Below are positions 30,037 through 40,632 of a stretch of DNA of 64,000 bases, piece after piece. The stretch is from Lepidodermella squamata (taxonomy: Eukaryota > Gastrotricha). Where the stretch lies: NCBI GenBank assembly GCA_047495785.1, contig JBLDXI010000064.1, forward strand, positions 62,001 to 126,000, given 5' to 3'. The position numbers were made by a program, and so were the translations under genes. The number at the start of each line of letters is the position of its first letter. The stretch's first letter is position 1. The notes under the pieces are model-generated. The model did no database searches. It had not been told where the DNA came from and saw nothing but the letters and a program-made list of their open reading frames with translations.

Positions 30037-32572
30037 ATGTTAATCAAGTGCATCACACTGATTTTGGCGATCGCTTTTATCGGCCCAGCCTGTGCTAAAA
30101 AGAAGGCGGTTAACTGGGTTCGGTGCTTCTCGCAGTTGAATGAACAATTCACCAATTGCATCGAAGCTGCCAAAGCGTGTGATCAACTTCTCGATTTTCA
30201 GGTTAGTTTCATCTAAAAAAATAAGTTTTTATACCGCATTGGTTGTACTTCACAGTTGGGTTCAACTTTCTTCCGAGTTGGCAGCTGCTATCGCGGCGTA
30301 AGACAATTTTCTAGTTCATTTATAATCTAATTTTTCAATGTTATCTTTTAACAGAATGCCCGAATGTGTTACAAATACGAAGCGCTGACACCGTCGTGCG
30401 TACCTGGAAATATTGGCTGTAACTCGCTGGATGAGATGGATGTTAGTGATTGATGAATATCATCGGCCCTGGTTGACCGCGTTGTTTTATTTACGCTTGT
30501 AATTTCAGCTCTTCTGGTTCGGAGATCAATCGGCGACCTTGACTTTCAAATTCAACTTCAACGCTTGCGTGGCCAAAAAAGCTGCCTTCAACGTAACTGA
30601 TCTCTAAATAAGATTCGACGCATATAAAATTGAACCTTTTCATTCCAGAATCTACCATTCAGGCGCTGCACTTCCAACAACGTCACAAAAACGTGTGTTC
30701 CCAATCCTATCAATTGCCCCAACAACTGGGTTAGTTTTGTTTAATTTTTCTAATTTTCTGAAAATTGTTCAATTTTATTGCTGCTTTTAACAGGTGACCG
30801 AACCCACGGTATACCCGAACATGGCTTTGTGCACCAACGGAGAAGGTAAGCCTTAATTACGTCAAACTCCAGCCACCTCACTTAGCTGCTGGCAAGCCCT
30901 AAACTAAATTAATCATCTGTAATTGAACATCGGCGTAAATTCAGCATTTATTTCTTTCTTCTAGTCACTGTCCCGATCACTGAGACTCCGCACATCCGCT
31001 GTTTCGATGCTACGACTGACCAATTCAACGATTGCCGGCCCCGGAGCAGCGGCTGTTTCAGCAACAACGAGACCCAGAAATACTCGACAAGCGTTTACAA
31101 CAACCGAGACAACTGTCTTCTTGGGGTGAGACACTTTGTTGTTTCTATTTCTTAATGAAAATAGTATTGAACCACTGACAGAAAGCTATTCGGTGCTTGG
31201 ATTCTGCTGGAAACAAGTCTTGCTACGCGATTTGCCCGCGATCCTTCACTCAGGTTAGTTTTCCGAATATCTCTTTTGCCCTAATCACGAATGTTTCAAC
31301 TCTTTATAGGACACGCTGTATTCAAACAGTCAAAGTTTCCAAGCCAACCATGACGATTGTCGAGCTGCTTTGGCACCGCCAGTGAGTTCAGAAAAAAATC
31401 ATCACCGTACTCTACTATATTATTCAATTCCAGCAGGTTTCGCCCGGCTTTGTTCGCTGTGTTAACAAAAACGACAGCTCAGTTCGTTGCGTGACCAGCA
31501 CTACAGGTTGCGATGCCGCCACGGAAGATCGCATCCCGAATTATCGTCGTTTCGACGATCAAGACAAGTGCGCGAAAGCCGTGAAGAGATTTGTAATCCA
31601 GCCGACAGGTGCAAACCGCGATGAAAGCCAAGCGGCTTGCCAATCGATCAACGGCTCGCTGGCTATACTCAAATACGGCTCGTTGCTGAGCGATGACACT
31701 AGGCGAGAGCTGGATCTAGCCTTGAAAACACTGGTTGAAGGCGCCGTGACAGTAAACTCCACGATATCTGCTTGGCTGGGTCTCAGCCAGGAGAATGGCG
31801 TTTTCGCATGGATAGATGGCTCGAACTTCACCTACGACGAGGAGCTGTGGGAGACGCAACCGCAAGATGGCTGTGTTGCCTTCATTCCTACGGAGGATGA
31901 GGACGCTTCGCAACAATACGTCTATAATTCATTCGCTTGCAGTACCATCATGCCTTATGCCTTATGCGAAAGATACGCGAATGAACCGCCCGTGCGTTTT
32001 CTTCTTTGTTCCACGAGTTATTTCATACAGTGGGTAGCATGGTTTCCCCTAGATAGGCAATAATAAGAAATATATTTAAATCTTTCATTCTTTTCGATAG
32101 AAATCTTTCCACGCTCAGCCTGGTTTTAGTCCAGACACCCAAACAATCGACACCGCAAGATCAGATTGTAATCAGCTAGCCCCGTTATCGCGATTGGCCA
32201 TAATAGCGAACTCCACTGAAGCCCAGGCGGTTTACACGGAGATGTTGGAAAGCGAGGTACTGATGAGCGGGGTAAATACTAAGTTTGAACTGTTTAATTT
32301 TTTCAAAGTTTGGACCGATGACCGAGAGCTACATCGATCTATCGGAGACGAACGGCCAGTGGGTGTGGGGTGATGGCTCGGCCTATGCTGGCGTACCGCC
32401 CTGGGCGGCGGGTTCGCCTGACACGCAGCAGCTGAATTGCCGAATCGCTATCGCAACAATCGAATCAGGCGCTTTGGTACTGAGAGACAGGCCGTGTAAT
32501 CAGTTTTACGATGTCAAACTCATATGTCAGAGTTACGACTTTTGGCCACCCGTTGATTACGAATGGATTTAG
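30037..32572 (+). CDS. Lectin gene F: secreted Cys-module protein with CTLD1 and CTLD2 (596 aa)
   Basis: Twelve exons: 30037-30201, 30256-30297, 30355-30441, 30509-30592, 30649-30729, 30794-30845, 30965-31125, 31182-31253, 31310-31381, 31437-31991, 32101-32256 and 32309-32572, joining to 597 codons. Signal peptide, then RCFSQLNEQFTNC; MCYKYEALTPSCVPGNIGC; RRCTSNNVTKTCVPNP; HIRCFDATTDQFNDC; SCYAICPRSFTQ; LYSNSQSFQANHDDC. CTLD1 (residues 273-457) begins FVRCVNKNDSSVRC and includes LAILKYGSLLS, AWLGLSQENGVFAWIDGSNF and DGCVAF. CTLD2 (458-596) has LAIIANSTEAQAVY, SYIDLSETNGQWVWGDGS, PPWAAGSP, ATIESGALVLRDRPC and ends VDYEWI. AATAAA follows 84 bp after the stop. F and G are recent tandem copies: exons 7-8 and the intron between them are almost identical. 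Confidence 0.9.
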
Positions 32573-32655
32573 AGACAACTGAAAAAATGCAGTACATGTG
32601 AGATGGTGAGAGATGATAAAAAGTTGTACTGTTGGTTCCTTGGCTGAATTTAAAG

Positions 32656-32661
32656 AATAAA
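32656..32661 (+). promoter_or_regulatory. Poly(A) signal AATAAA of gene F
   Basis: Canonical hexamer 84 bp past the stop. The rest of 32573-33304 is the F-G intergenic region, with no gene and one conserved box at 33039. Confidence 0.6.
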
Positions 32662-33038
32662 TATGGAAAAGCGAATCACAGTTTTGATGCTTTGAATTAT
32701 CCAGATTTCAGGTTCTTACAAACATTTTCAATGTGCAGATCAATGAATCACCGAAAGAGTCTCAAAATGGCTCTCGAGCGAAAACTGATAGTGACAAGTC
32801 AAAAATCTATTGTTTTAGCCTCTTCATTCAAGTCGAAAAGCCGCTTTTTACTTGTCACCCATCCGTTGTGACCTTGAAACGGATATAAACAAGCCTAAAT
32901 CCGAGTTTTTCAACGTCGCTACCGAAATATCAAAGTCATATGAGAATTCCGCATGATTTTAAAGCGCAAATTACGCTAAGCCAGCTGAAAGGCATTTTCC
33001 CGTTCGAATTCTCTGTGATCTGAATTGTGACCTGATTA

Positions 33039-33053
33039 GCGCCAATAATTGTC
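33039..33053 (+). promoter_or_regulatory. Conserved upstream box of gene G
   Basis: GCGCCAATAATTGTC, identical to the box upstream of F, followed in both by a T-rich run and later a CAGGTCGAG/CAGGCC segment. Confidence 0.4.
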
Positions 33054-33304
33054 GCTCGTCTTTTTAACTTGTATTTTTTGTATTTTTTGGACATTAAATA
33101 ATAAATCAAGGTCAGGTCGAGTGTTATTATTGTCACTCGACGCTGAATTTTTTGTCCAAAGCATTGCGCTCATTATCTCTGAAAGCCGCGTGCTTGCCAG
33201 CTGTGTTTCAAAGACCAATTATAGATCGATTCCGAACAGTCCTCATACATTCCAATTTCCATTCAGAAAATAATTCTAGTTTGGTTGGATTTTCAGTTTT
33301 TCTG

Positions 33305-36300
33305 ATGTTAAGAATCAAATATGTTGCCCTGCTGCTGGCAATCGCTGTGATTGGCCCAGTCAGCTGTGTTCGAAAGAAGGCTCTCAACTGGGTTCGGTGC
33401 TTCTCGCAGTTGAATGAACAATTCACCGACTGCATCGAAGCTGCCAAAGCCTGTAATCCACTGCAAGATTTTCAGGTGATTTTTCATCTCAATATTCAAA
33501 TTCATTCTTATGTAAGGTCAATTTCTCAGTTAGGGCCAATTTTCTTACGAGCTGGCAGCTGCTATCGCGGAGTGAGAAAATTTCATAATTCACTGTTAAA
33601 AGACATTGGAAAAAACAATTTTGAAAAAATATTCTTTTGAATTCCAGAACAGTCGAATGTGTTACAAATACGAAGCGCTGACCCCGTCGTGCGTACCTGG
33701 AAACATCGGCTGTAACGCGCTGGATGAAATGAATGTGAGTTATAGATTTTGGTGATGAGCAATTTTCAATTTCTGTCGCTTCGTACGAAACAAAAGAATT
33801 TGAGCAGTTTCATTCTTGGTTTAACGTTTCAGCTCTTTTGGTTCGCAAATCAATCGACGACGTTGACTTTCAAATCCAACTTCAATGAATGTGTGGCCAA
33901 GAAAACCGCTTTCAGCGTAATTTTTTCAGCCACAATTCCTCGTACTTAGGAATTCCACTCAACCCTTTATTTTAGAATCTACCTTTCCGGCGCTGCACTT
34001 CAAACAACGTCACAAAAACGTGTGTTCCTGTTCCATTCAATTGCCCAAACAACTGGGTATGGTTCTCTTCGAATATTTTAACCCTTTTAATGCTGTTTTT
34101 CAACAGATGACACAACCAATGATATATCCGAGCATGGCTTTGTGCACTAACGGTGAAAGTAAGCATCGATTACATCGAAGCTCTTCGTTCTTGGGATTGA
34201 ATTATCAAAGGATTTCAAGTTATTTGCTAGTTTACATATCTGAATCGTTGAAAATTGCCAAGAAATAGGCAGTAGTTCGCCATCTTTGATAACAGCTTCA
34301 TTCTCCCAATTTTAATCTTATTCTACTAAATTTGCAACGAATTTTGGAAATAAATGGGACAAGGTGCAAAGAGGTTTAAAAGTTGAAATGTATGGAATTC
34401 AGCATTAATTTTCGTAATTTCCCTTTATGGCTTTTAACTAATTTCGCATTTCGCACCATCAGATAATTTCGTTTCAGTATCGCACTAGTAGCATTCCCGA
34501 GAAATTTCTGAGAATGTCAGCCAAAATCAGCTGAATAATGAAAATATTTTCATTTCTTGCTTCTAGTCACTGTCCCGATCACTGAGACTCCGCACATCCG
34601 CTGTTTCGATGCTACGACTGACCAATTCAACGATTGCCGGCCCCAGAGCAGCGGCTGTTTCAGCAACAACGAGACCCAGAAATACTCGATGAGCGTTTAC
34701 AACAACCGAGACAACTGTCTCCTTGGGGTGAGACACTTTTGTTGTTTCTATTTCTTAATGAAAATAGTATTGAACCACTGACAGAAAGCTATTCGGTGCT
34801 TGGATTCTGCTGGAAACAAGTCTTGCTACGCGATTTGCCCGCGATACTTCACTCAGGTTATTTTTCGAGATAACTCTGCATTTTTCCTCATTAAAAATTT
34901 GTAACTAAATAGGACACGCTATATTCGAGCAGTCACAGCTTCCAAGTCAATCATGACGCTTGTCGAGCTGCCTTAGCACCGCCTGTGAGTTCAATAACAA
35001 ATTTTTTGATTAATTTGATTATGATTAATTTTTGAACATTTAAAGGAGCAATTTTTTCGGCAAAAATCAATAGTTAACCAGATATTTTATGATTATTAAC
35101 CAAGGGAAGCTTACGAATTCTGCGCTTTCCATAGGCCTCAAAGCTCACTGAATAAACACGATTGCAACAAATAGTCTTTAGTTACTTGGTAGTTATACAG
35201 GAACAATAAATTGAAAAATTTAAGAGATTTGTTGCTATATTTCTTCTGTATTTCTTCAGGTTTTGACTAGCTTCGTTCGTTGCGTTAACAAAATCGACAG
35301 TTCGGTTCGATGCGTGCAGACAGATTGCGATGCAGCCACCGAAGATCGCATCCCGAATTATCGTCGCTTCGATGACCAGGAAAAATGTGTCAGAGCTGTG
35401 AAGAGATTCGTAATCCAGGCCACAAATGCAAATCGCGATCAAAGCCAAGCTGCTTGCCAATCGATTGGAGGCACGCTTGCAGTGCTAAAGTACGGCTCGC
35501 CGCTGACGTACGACAATAGTGAAGAGGTGGATCTATCCATTGAAGCACTGAAAACGGGCGAGAATGTAAGAAATTGAAAACCGTAATTTTATGACGATAC
35601 GAGATCGATAATTCAACAGAGCGGACTGCCGGCTCCAATATCTGCTTGGTTGGGTCTCAGTCGAGAGAATGGCGTTATGACGTGGATGGATGGTTCAAAC
35701 TTCACCTACGACCAGCAGCTGTGGGAGACGCAACCGCAAGATGGCTGTGTTGCCTTTGTAAAGGCTCAACTAGAGGAAGCCGAGAAAGAGTTCGTCTACA
35801 ATTCATACGCTTGCGACACCATTATGCCTTACGCGTTATGCGAGAGATACGCCATCGGCCCACCTGTGAGTTTTCACGAGCAATTTTCCAATTTACCAAT
35901 TCGGCATCTTTGACATGAAAGCATATGAAAGAATTCTGTTTGTTTCTTGGGCTAAATAATTCATAAGACTTTTTTATGACAGCGTAACAAGACGTTCCAC
36001 GCTGTAATGAGCTGGAGTCCAGGCGCGACAACGATCGACAGCGCGAGATCTGTTTGCCTTGTGATAAAAAAGTTGACGCGACTGGCAATAATAGCTAACG
36101 CTTCCGAAGCTCAAGCTGTTTACGACGAGATGTTAGGAAATGAGGTACAGATGAAGGGTTTGGATGCTAAGTTTGAATTAAAAGTGTTTTATTTTTTTCG
36201 AAGAATGGACCGATGACAGAAAGCTACATTGATCTATCGGAGACGAACGGCCTGTGGGTGTGGGGCGATGGTTCGGCCTATGCTGGCGTACCGCCCTGGG

Positions 36301-36467
36301 CGTCAGGATCTCCCGACACGCAGCAGTTGAATTGCCGAATCGCTATTGCAACTATCGAATCCGGCGCCTTAGTACTGAGGGACAGGCCGTGTGATCAGTT
36401 ATACGAGGTGCAACTCGTGTGTCAGAGTTACGAATATTGGGCACCCGTTGAGTATGAATGGATTTAG
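33305..36467 (+). CDS. Lectin gene G: secreted Cys-module protein with CTLD1 and CTLD2 (599 aa)
   Basis: Thirteen exons: 33305-33475, 33530-33571, 33648-33734, 33833-33916, 33976-34056, 34107-34158, 34567-34727, 34785-34856, 34913-34984, 35260-35565, 35620-35865, 35983-36144 and 36204-36467, joining to 600 codons. It has the same order of parts as F: RCFSQLNEQFTDC, MCYKYEALTPSCVPGNIGC, RRCTSNNVTKTCVPVP, HIRCFDATTDQFNDC, then CTLD1 (275-458; FVRCVNKIDSSVRC, AWLGLSRENGVMTWMDGSNF) and CTLD2 (459-599; LAIIANASEAQAVY, YIDLSETNGLWVWGDGSAY, ends VEYEWI). Unlike F and all other CTLD1 copies here, CTLD1 is split by a 54-bp intron (35566-35619). AATAAA at 36551. Confidence 0.9.
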
Positions 36468-36550
36468 AGTAAATTTCCTGATTAAATGAGATAATGAGAA
36501 GTGAGAAAGACTTGTACTGTCATATTGTGATTCCTTCAGCCAGCTTTTAA

Positions 36551-36556
36551 AATAAA
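36551..36556 (+). promoter_or_regulatory. Poly(A) signal AATAAA of gene G
   Basis: Hexamer 84 bp after the stop, the same spacing as in F. From here to 37196 the convergent G-H gap is AT-rich with no gene seen; an imperfect CCGGTTTATACC/AACCGGACC repeat lies at 37040-37145. Confidence 0.6.
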
Positions 36557-37196
36557 ATAGGAACTTCTAAGGATTCGATTAAATTCAGGTTCGTAAAAGC
36601 ATTAATCGATTAGATAATTGATTCGGCAATTTTATCCATCATTTTGCTGATTAAATAGGTGAATCGAAAGCAAAGAATCGAAGAATAAAAACAGAAAACA
36701 GTCTGGAACATTCAGAAAGAATGGCCTCAATGATAATCAAAAGAAAAAAAAATTGAATATTTTCTCGGCAGGTTAATTTAATAAATTATTGGTTAAATTT
36801 TGCAAATGAAATTTTGAAATTAATCAACTGTTTCAACTAGCTGATTAATAGTTTCTGAGTACGGGAATCGACAATTTTAATGTAAATAATCAACATAGTC
36901 AGCTATATTCGCAATAATTTGGAAGTAAACTTTTTTGTAAATTGTTGAGGCAGTTCTTGTCAGGCAGGTGCTGGCATTTTCTTCAAAATTTTATAGAAAA
37001 TTGGCCTTTTGCTGTGTAAACAAGACTTTGAGCCCCTAATCCGGCCGGTTTATACCACCAATCCGGTTTAGACAATAACATTATAAAGTAAAGTCCACAC
37101 TTTCGAGCCACCCGAAATCGTCCGATTTAGACCGGTCCGGTTTGAAAAACTCTCACTGTAAATAGAAAATCTATTCACGGATCAGATAACTCATTA

Positions 37197-37202
37197 TTTA
37201 TT
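37197..37202 (-). promoter_or_regulatory. Poly(A) signal (AATAAA on minus) of gene H
   Basis: 73 bp past the gene H stop codon. Confidence 0.5.
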
Positions 37203-37274
37203 TCACTTAGAATATCGTATCATTTTCACATCGTCTTCCAACTCACTTCACGGTACATTCTTTCTAGATAACAA

Positions 37275-39169
37275 TCACGAAAACTTCTCGCACAAGACTT
37301 GATGCGTTCTATCTGTGCAGGAGTACGCTTCAAAATAAAATCCGGATAGGTTCTCGGTATAATGAATACCAGCGCAGCCATCAGGGTTCAGTCCAAGCCA
37401 CTTCGATTGAGCGTACGGAGCATCAGAGCCATCGTCCCATTTGAGAGCACCGTTTTGCCGGACAAGAGCGACCCAAACATAAAAGCTTGGGTCCAGCACT
37501 TGCAAGGCCGCAGCCATCTCAGCGTCTGACCGAATCGTCGCTATCGCAGCATTCTTTTCAATGCATTTCAACGTGGCGGCGATTTTGTCGCCTCCGTCTT
37601 TACCAAGGTCCTCCATCGAGTAACTCTTGACAACAGCCTTGCAACTGTCTTCGGTCGTATAGGCGACATCGGCCGGCCTTCTCAGCTGGGTTGCCGCATT
37701 GCAGTCTGTTGACTCGGTTACGCAATGACTCGTCCCGTCACTGACGTCGACGCAGCGGAAGTAAACAGACTTTAAAATATGCAAGAGTAAATTTCATCAG
37801 TACTGTGACATAGGAACAAATATAATTGATAGCCAACTCACAGGGGGCGATACATCCTTCATACACTTGTCATGATTCAATTGAAAGGACTGTAAGCCGG
37901 AGAAAAGCTTGTCCTGTTATCGAAAAACATGTGAACGCGCATACTTATCGCATCAACTAAACCGGGTTGACCGGAGCTTTGCCTGTGTTTGGTCTTGGGG
38001 ACAGGTTGCGTAGCAAGACAGTCGTCCAGATGAATCTTCGCACGAAACGGCATTCTGTCAAACAAGACCAACCTAATTAATTGTCAAAACAGAAAAAGAA
38101 TGACTTACTCCTAGCATGCATGCCGCACGGTTGATGTAGACTTTGTTTGAGTACTGCTGAGTCTCATTGCTGGCAAAACAGCCGGGGCTTTGCGGACGGC
38201 AGTCGTGGAATTTGCGAGATGTCGAGTCAAAACAGCGGACGTGAGGCTTTTCGCTAATCGGAACTTTGACTGAAATTCATGAAAAGTCATTAAAATCGCT
38301 AAGGACATTATTAAAGTTCAAAGGTGATTTCGCCGTTTTCCCCAAGTTTTCACACTCATATAGCAGTAATAACGTACCTAATCCATTGGTGCAAGACGTG
38401 AGATTGGGATACAGATTTGAATCAGTTGGCTGCTGGGGAAACTAATCAAAGAATAAAATAATCAAATGAATAACCATTCAGAAAGCTGAGAAATAGCTCA
38501 CCCAGTTTTCAGGGCATTGATATGGGTCGGGCACACAAGTTTTGATGACGGTTTCCGACATACAGCGCCTGAATTTCAAAGTCTGAAACATGACGTTATG
38601 CCAAACTTCCATTCAGTGCTTGAATTCTCACCTCGAATGCAGCTTTCTTTTTCTCGCATTCATTGAGGTTGTTTCTCAAGCTGAACGGCGGCTTTGCAAG
38701 GTCAAACCAAAATGTCTGAAGCAATGAGTTTGATGGGCAATATCAATTGTTGATGAAAATTCTTACATTCACATCACCTGGGTTGTTACAGCCGACGTTT
38801 CCAGGTACGCAGAATGGGGTGAGAGCCTCGTATTTGTAGCACATCCTGGCATTCTAGAGACAAATTGAAATTGGAATAACAAAAGATGCCATCAAGTTGC
38901 TGATGACTTAACAGACCCCGGTGTTGCAACTGCCGGTTGATCGGAAACTCGTTCCCCACTATTCGAAGAGCATGCTTAAACTATCTTGAAGAGAAATTTG
39001 ATTCGTGGAAAACCTGGTAATCTTTGAGCGGATCACAGCCATCGGGTTCGCAGCTAGTGAATCGATTGCTCTGCTGCGAGAAGCATCGAGCCCAGTCACC
39101 CCCGTAAGCCGAGTCGCATGATGCGAGCAGAAGTGCCAAAAGCACAAAATTACAGTAAAAACCAGCCAT
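37275..39169 (-). CDS. Lectin gene H: secreted Cys-module protein with CTLD1 only (433 aa)
   Basis: Ten minus-strand exons: 39014-39169, 38917-38958, 38767-38853, 38632-38715, 38502-38582, 38378-38429, 38109-38269, 37983-38054, 37842-37913 and 37275-37769, joining to 434 codons. Signal peptide (VLLALLLASCDSAYG), RCFSQQSNRFTSC, MCYKYEALTPFCVPGNVGC, FRRCMSETVIKTCVP, HVRCFDSTSRKFHDC, SCYATCPQDQTQ, FQLNHDKC. The CTLD1-type domain (270-433) starts VYFRCVDVSDGTSHC, then AIATIRSDAEMAAALQVL, WVALVRQNGALKWDDGSD and VLCEKFS. There is no CTLD2. The donor of exon 8 is GC (CAG|GCAAAG), while its duplicate J has GTAAAG. H and J are recent duplicates including the upstream flank. Confidence 0.88.
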
Positions 39170-40632
39170 TATAATTGGCGAATATGGGTGTGAAAATAAC
39201 GAAAATTGCTTTCAAATCGAACGAAAAAGTTGAAAATGTGCTTAGATTATAATATACAACCTTTAGTGTGTATTTCATCTTTCATTGACAATCGCCGTCG
39301 TCCCGCTTTTAAGTTGGACAATAATATTGTCCTGTCAGTTAATTATCAGGAAGGCGTCAGTTGAAATAATCGCGTGGCTATCTATCCGGTTCGTTTCAAC
39401 AATAAAACAATCAGGAAAATTGTCTTATCCTAATTCTCGCGTTTTCTTTAAATTTTAAATGACTTTTCAATAGTGACCTGAATTGCCCAAAAAATCGTCG
39501 TCAGTGATCTCGATTTGTTTTGGAGAATAGCCACAAAATTTGGCTGGGCTACATGAAGGAGCCGGTTGCATTGTTTTTTCGGCGATGAGAATGACGATGA
39601 GTTCTTGTTCGACGAAGAAACGTCTCAAATCAAGCGAAACACGAAACTCGAATCAAACATTACTTTTCACCTAGTCATCACTAAGCTCGCCCACAGCTTT
39701 CAAAATCAGCGATAGACCGACGCAATGGTAATTCAATCGAATGATAATTCAATCGCCTGTACTCGATTACAAGGTCATGTGGCAATACCGACTTACCAAC
39801 GCAATTACTGACGGGGTTTCCGGGGTTTCCTTAAATTCGATCTGGGCAGAGACAAAGTAAAATAAGAATAACAAAATGTGCCATCAAGTTGCCGATGACT
39901 CAACAGACTCCGGTGTGCGTAGCTAGCTTGAATTATTGATGCTTGAAAGCTTCGCACCGCGCCCTTTGCTTGATGACCAACTCAGACATTCTGAAAAATG
40001 TTTCATTTTTGCTCGAGAGTACAGCGTCGAACTTTTGAAGGCAAACATGTCTCGCTTGCTAGTTCTTGTTCCTAATTTTACACGTTTTAATTGTAGTTGA
40101 AATTAATTAGCCTGATTTCTGAATTTCTATAGATTATAGGTATGACAACTCGATAGCCAATACAAGTCCTGGCTTTATCTGAGACAGACCGGCTGTGAAA
40201 TTGATGTGAATCTCAAAATTGATTCACGCTATACTTATGTGCCATTCCTTAATTTTATCAGTGATTAAAGTTCTCTTTCAACTCTGAAACTCTTGTCTCT
40301 GTTGTTAAATTATGTCAAATTAATCATTTCTTGAGGGCTGTGATCGAAAGAGTAATAAATTTGTTATAAATTTATTTTTTGCTTATAACTTGAGCCAAGC
40401 ACGCTGCATGTTATGGTCCCAAGTCCCAGCCTTTCATAATTTTACTAGTTTTCATATGAAAAGAGTCATCAGAGTGCCCCGTAGAAGGGCGCGCATTTTT
40501 CTTTTATTTCTAAATTCGTCGCGGAATTTTTTACTTGTCCGATCAATCATCTCTCCTTTTTATGATATATATTTAACTTCAGCTTCTAAAACGTCTCACA
40601 AGAAATTATCAGAAAACTGCTCAACAGCTTCA
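39170..40632. other. Upstream region of H and gap to gene I
   Basis: 39170-39845 is nearly identical to 60679-61358 upstream of J, then homology stops abruptly after GATCTGGGC. Boxes GGACAATAATATTGTCC (about 39314, a perfect palindrome) and CGTTTCAACAATAAAACAATC occur in both copies. 39850-40632 shows no gene. Confidence 0.6.
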
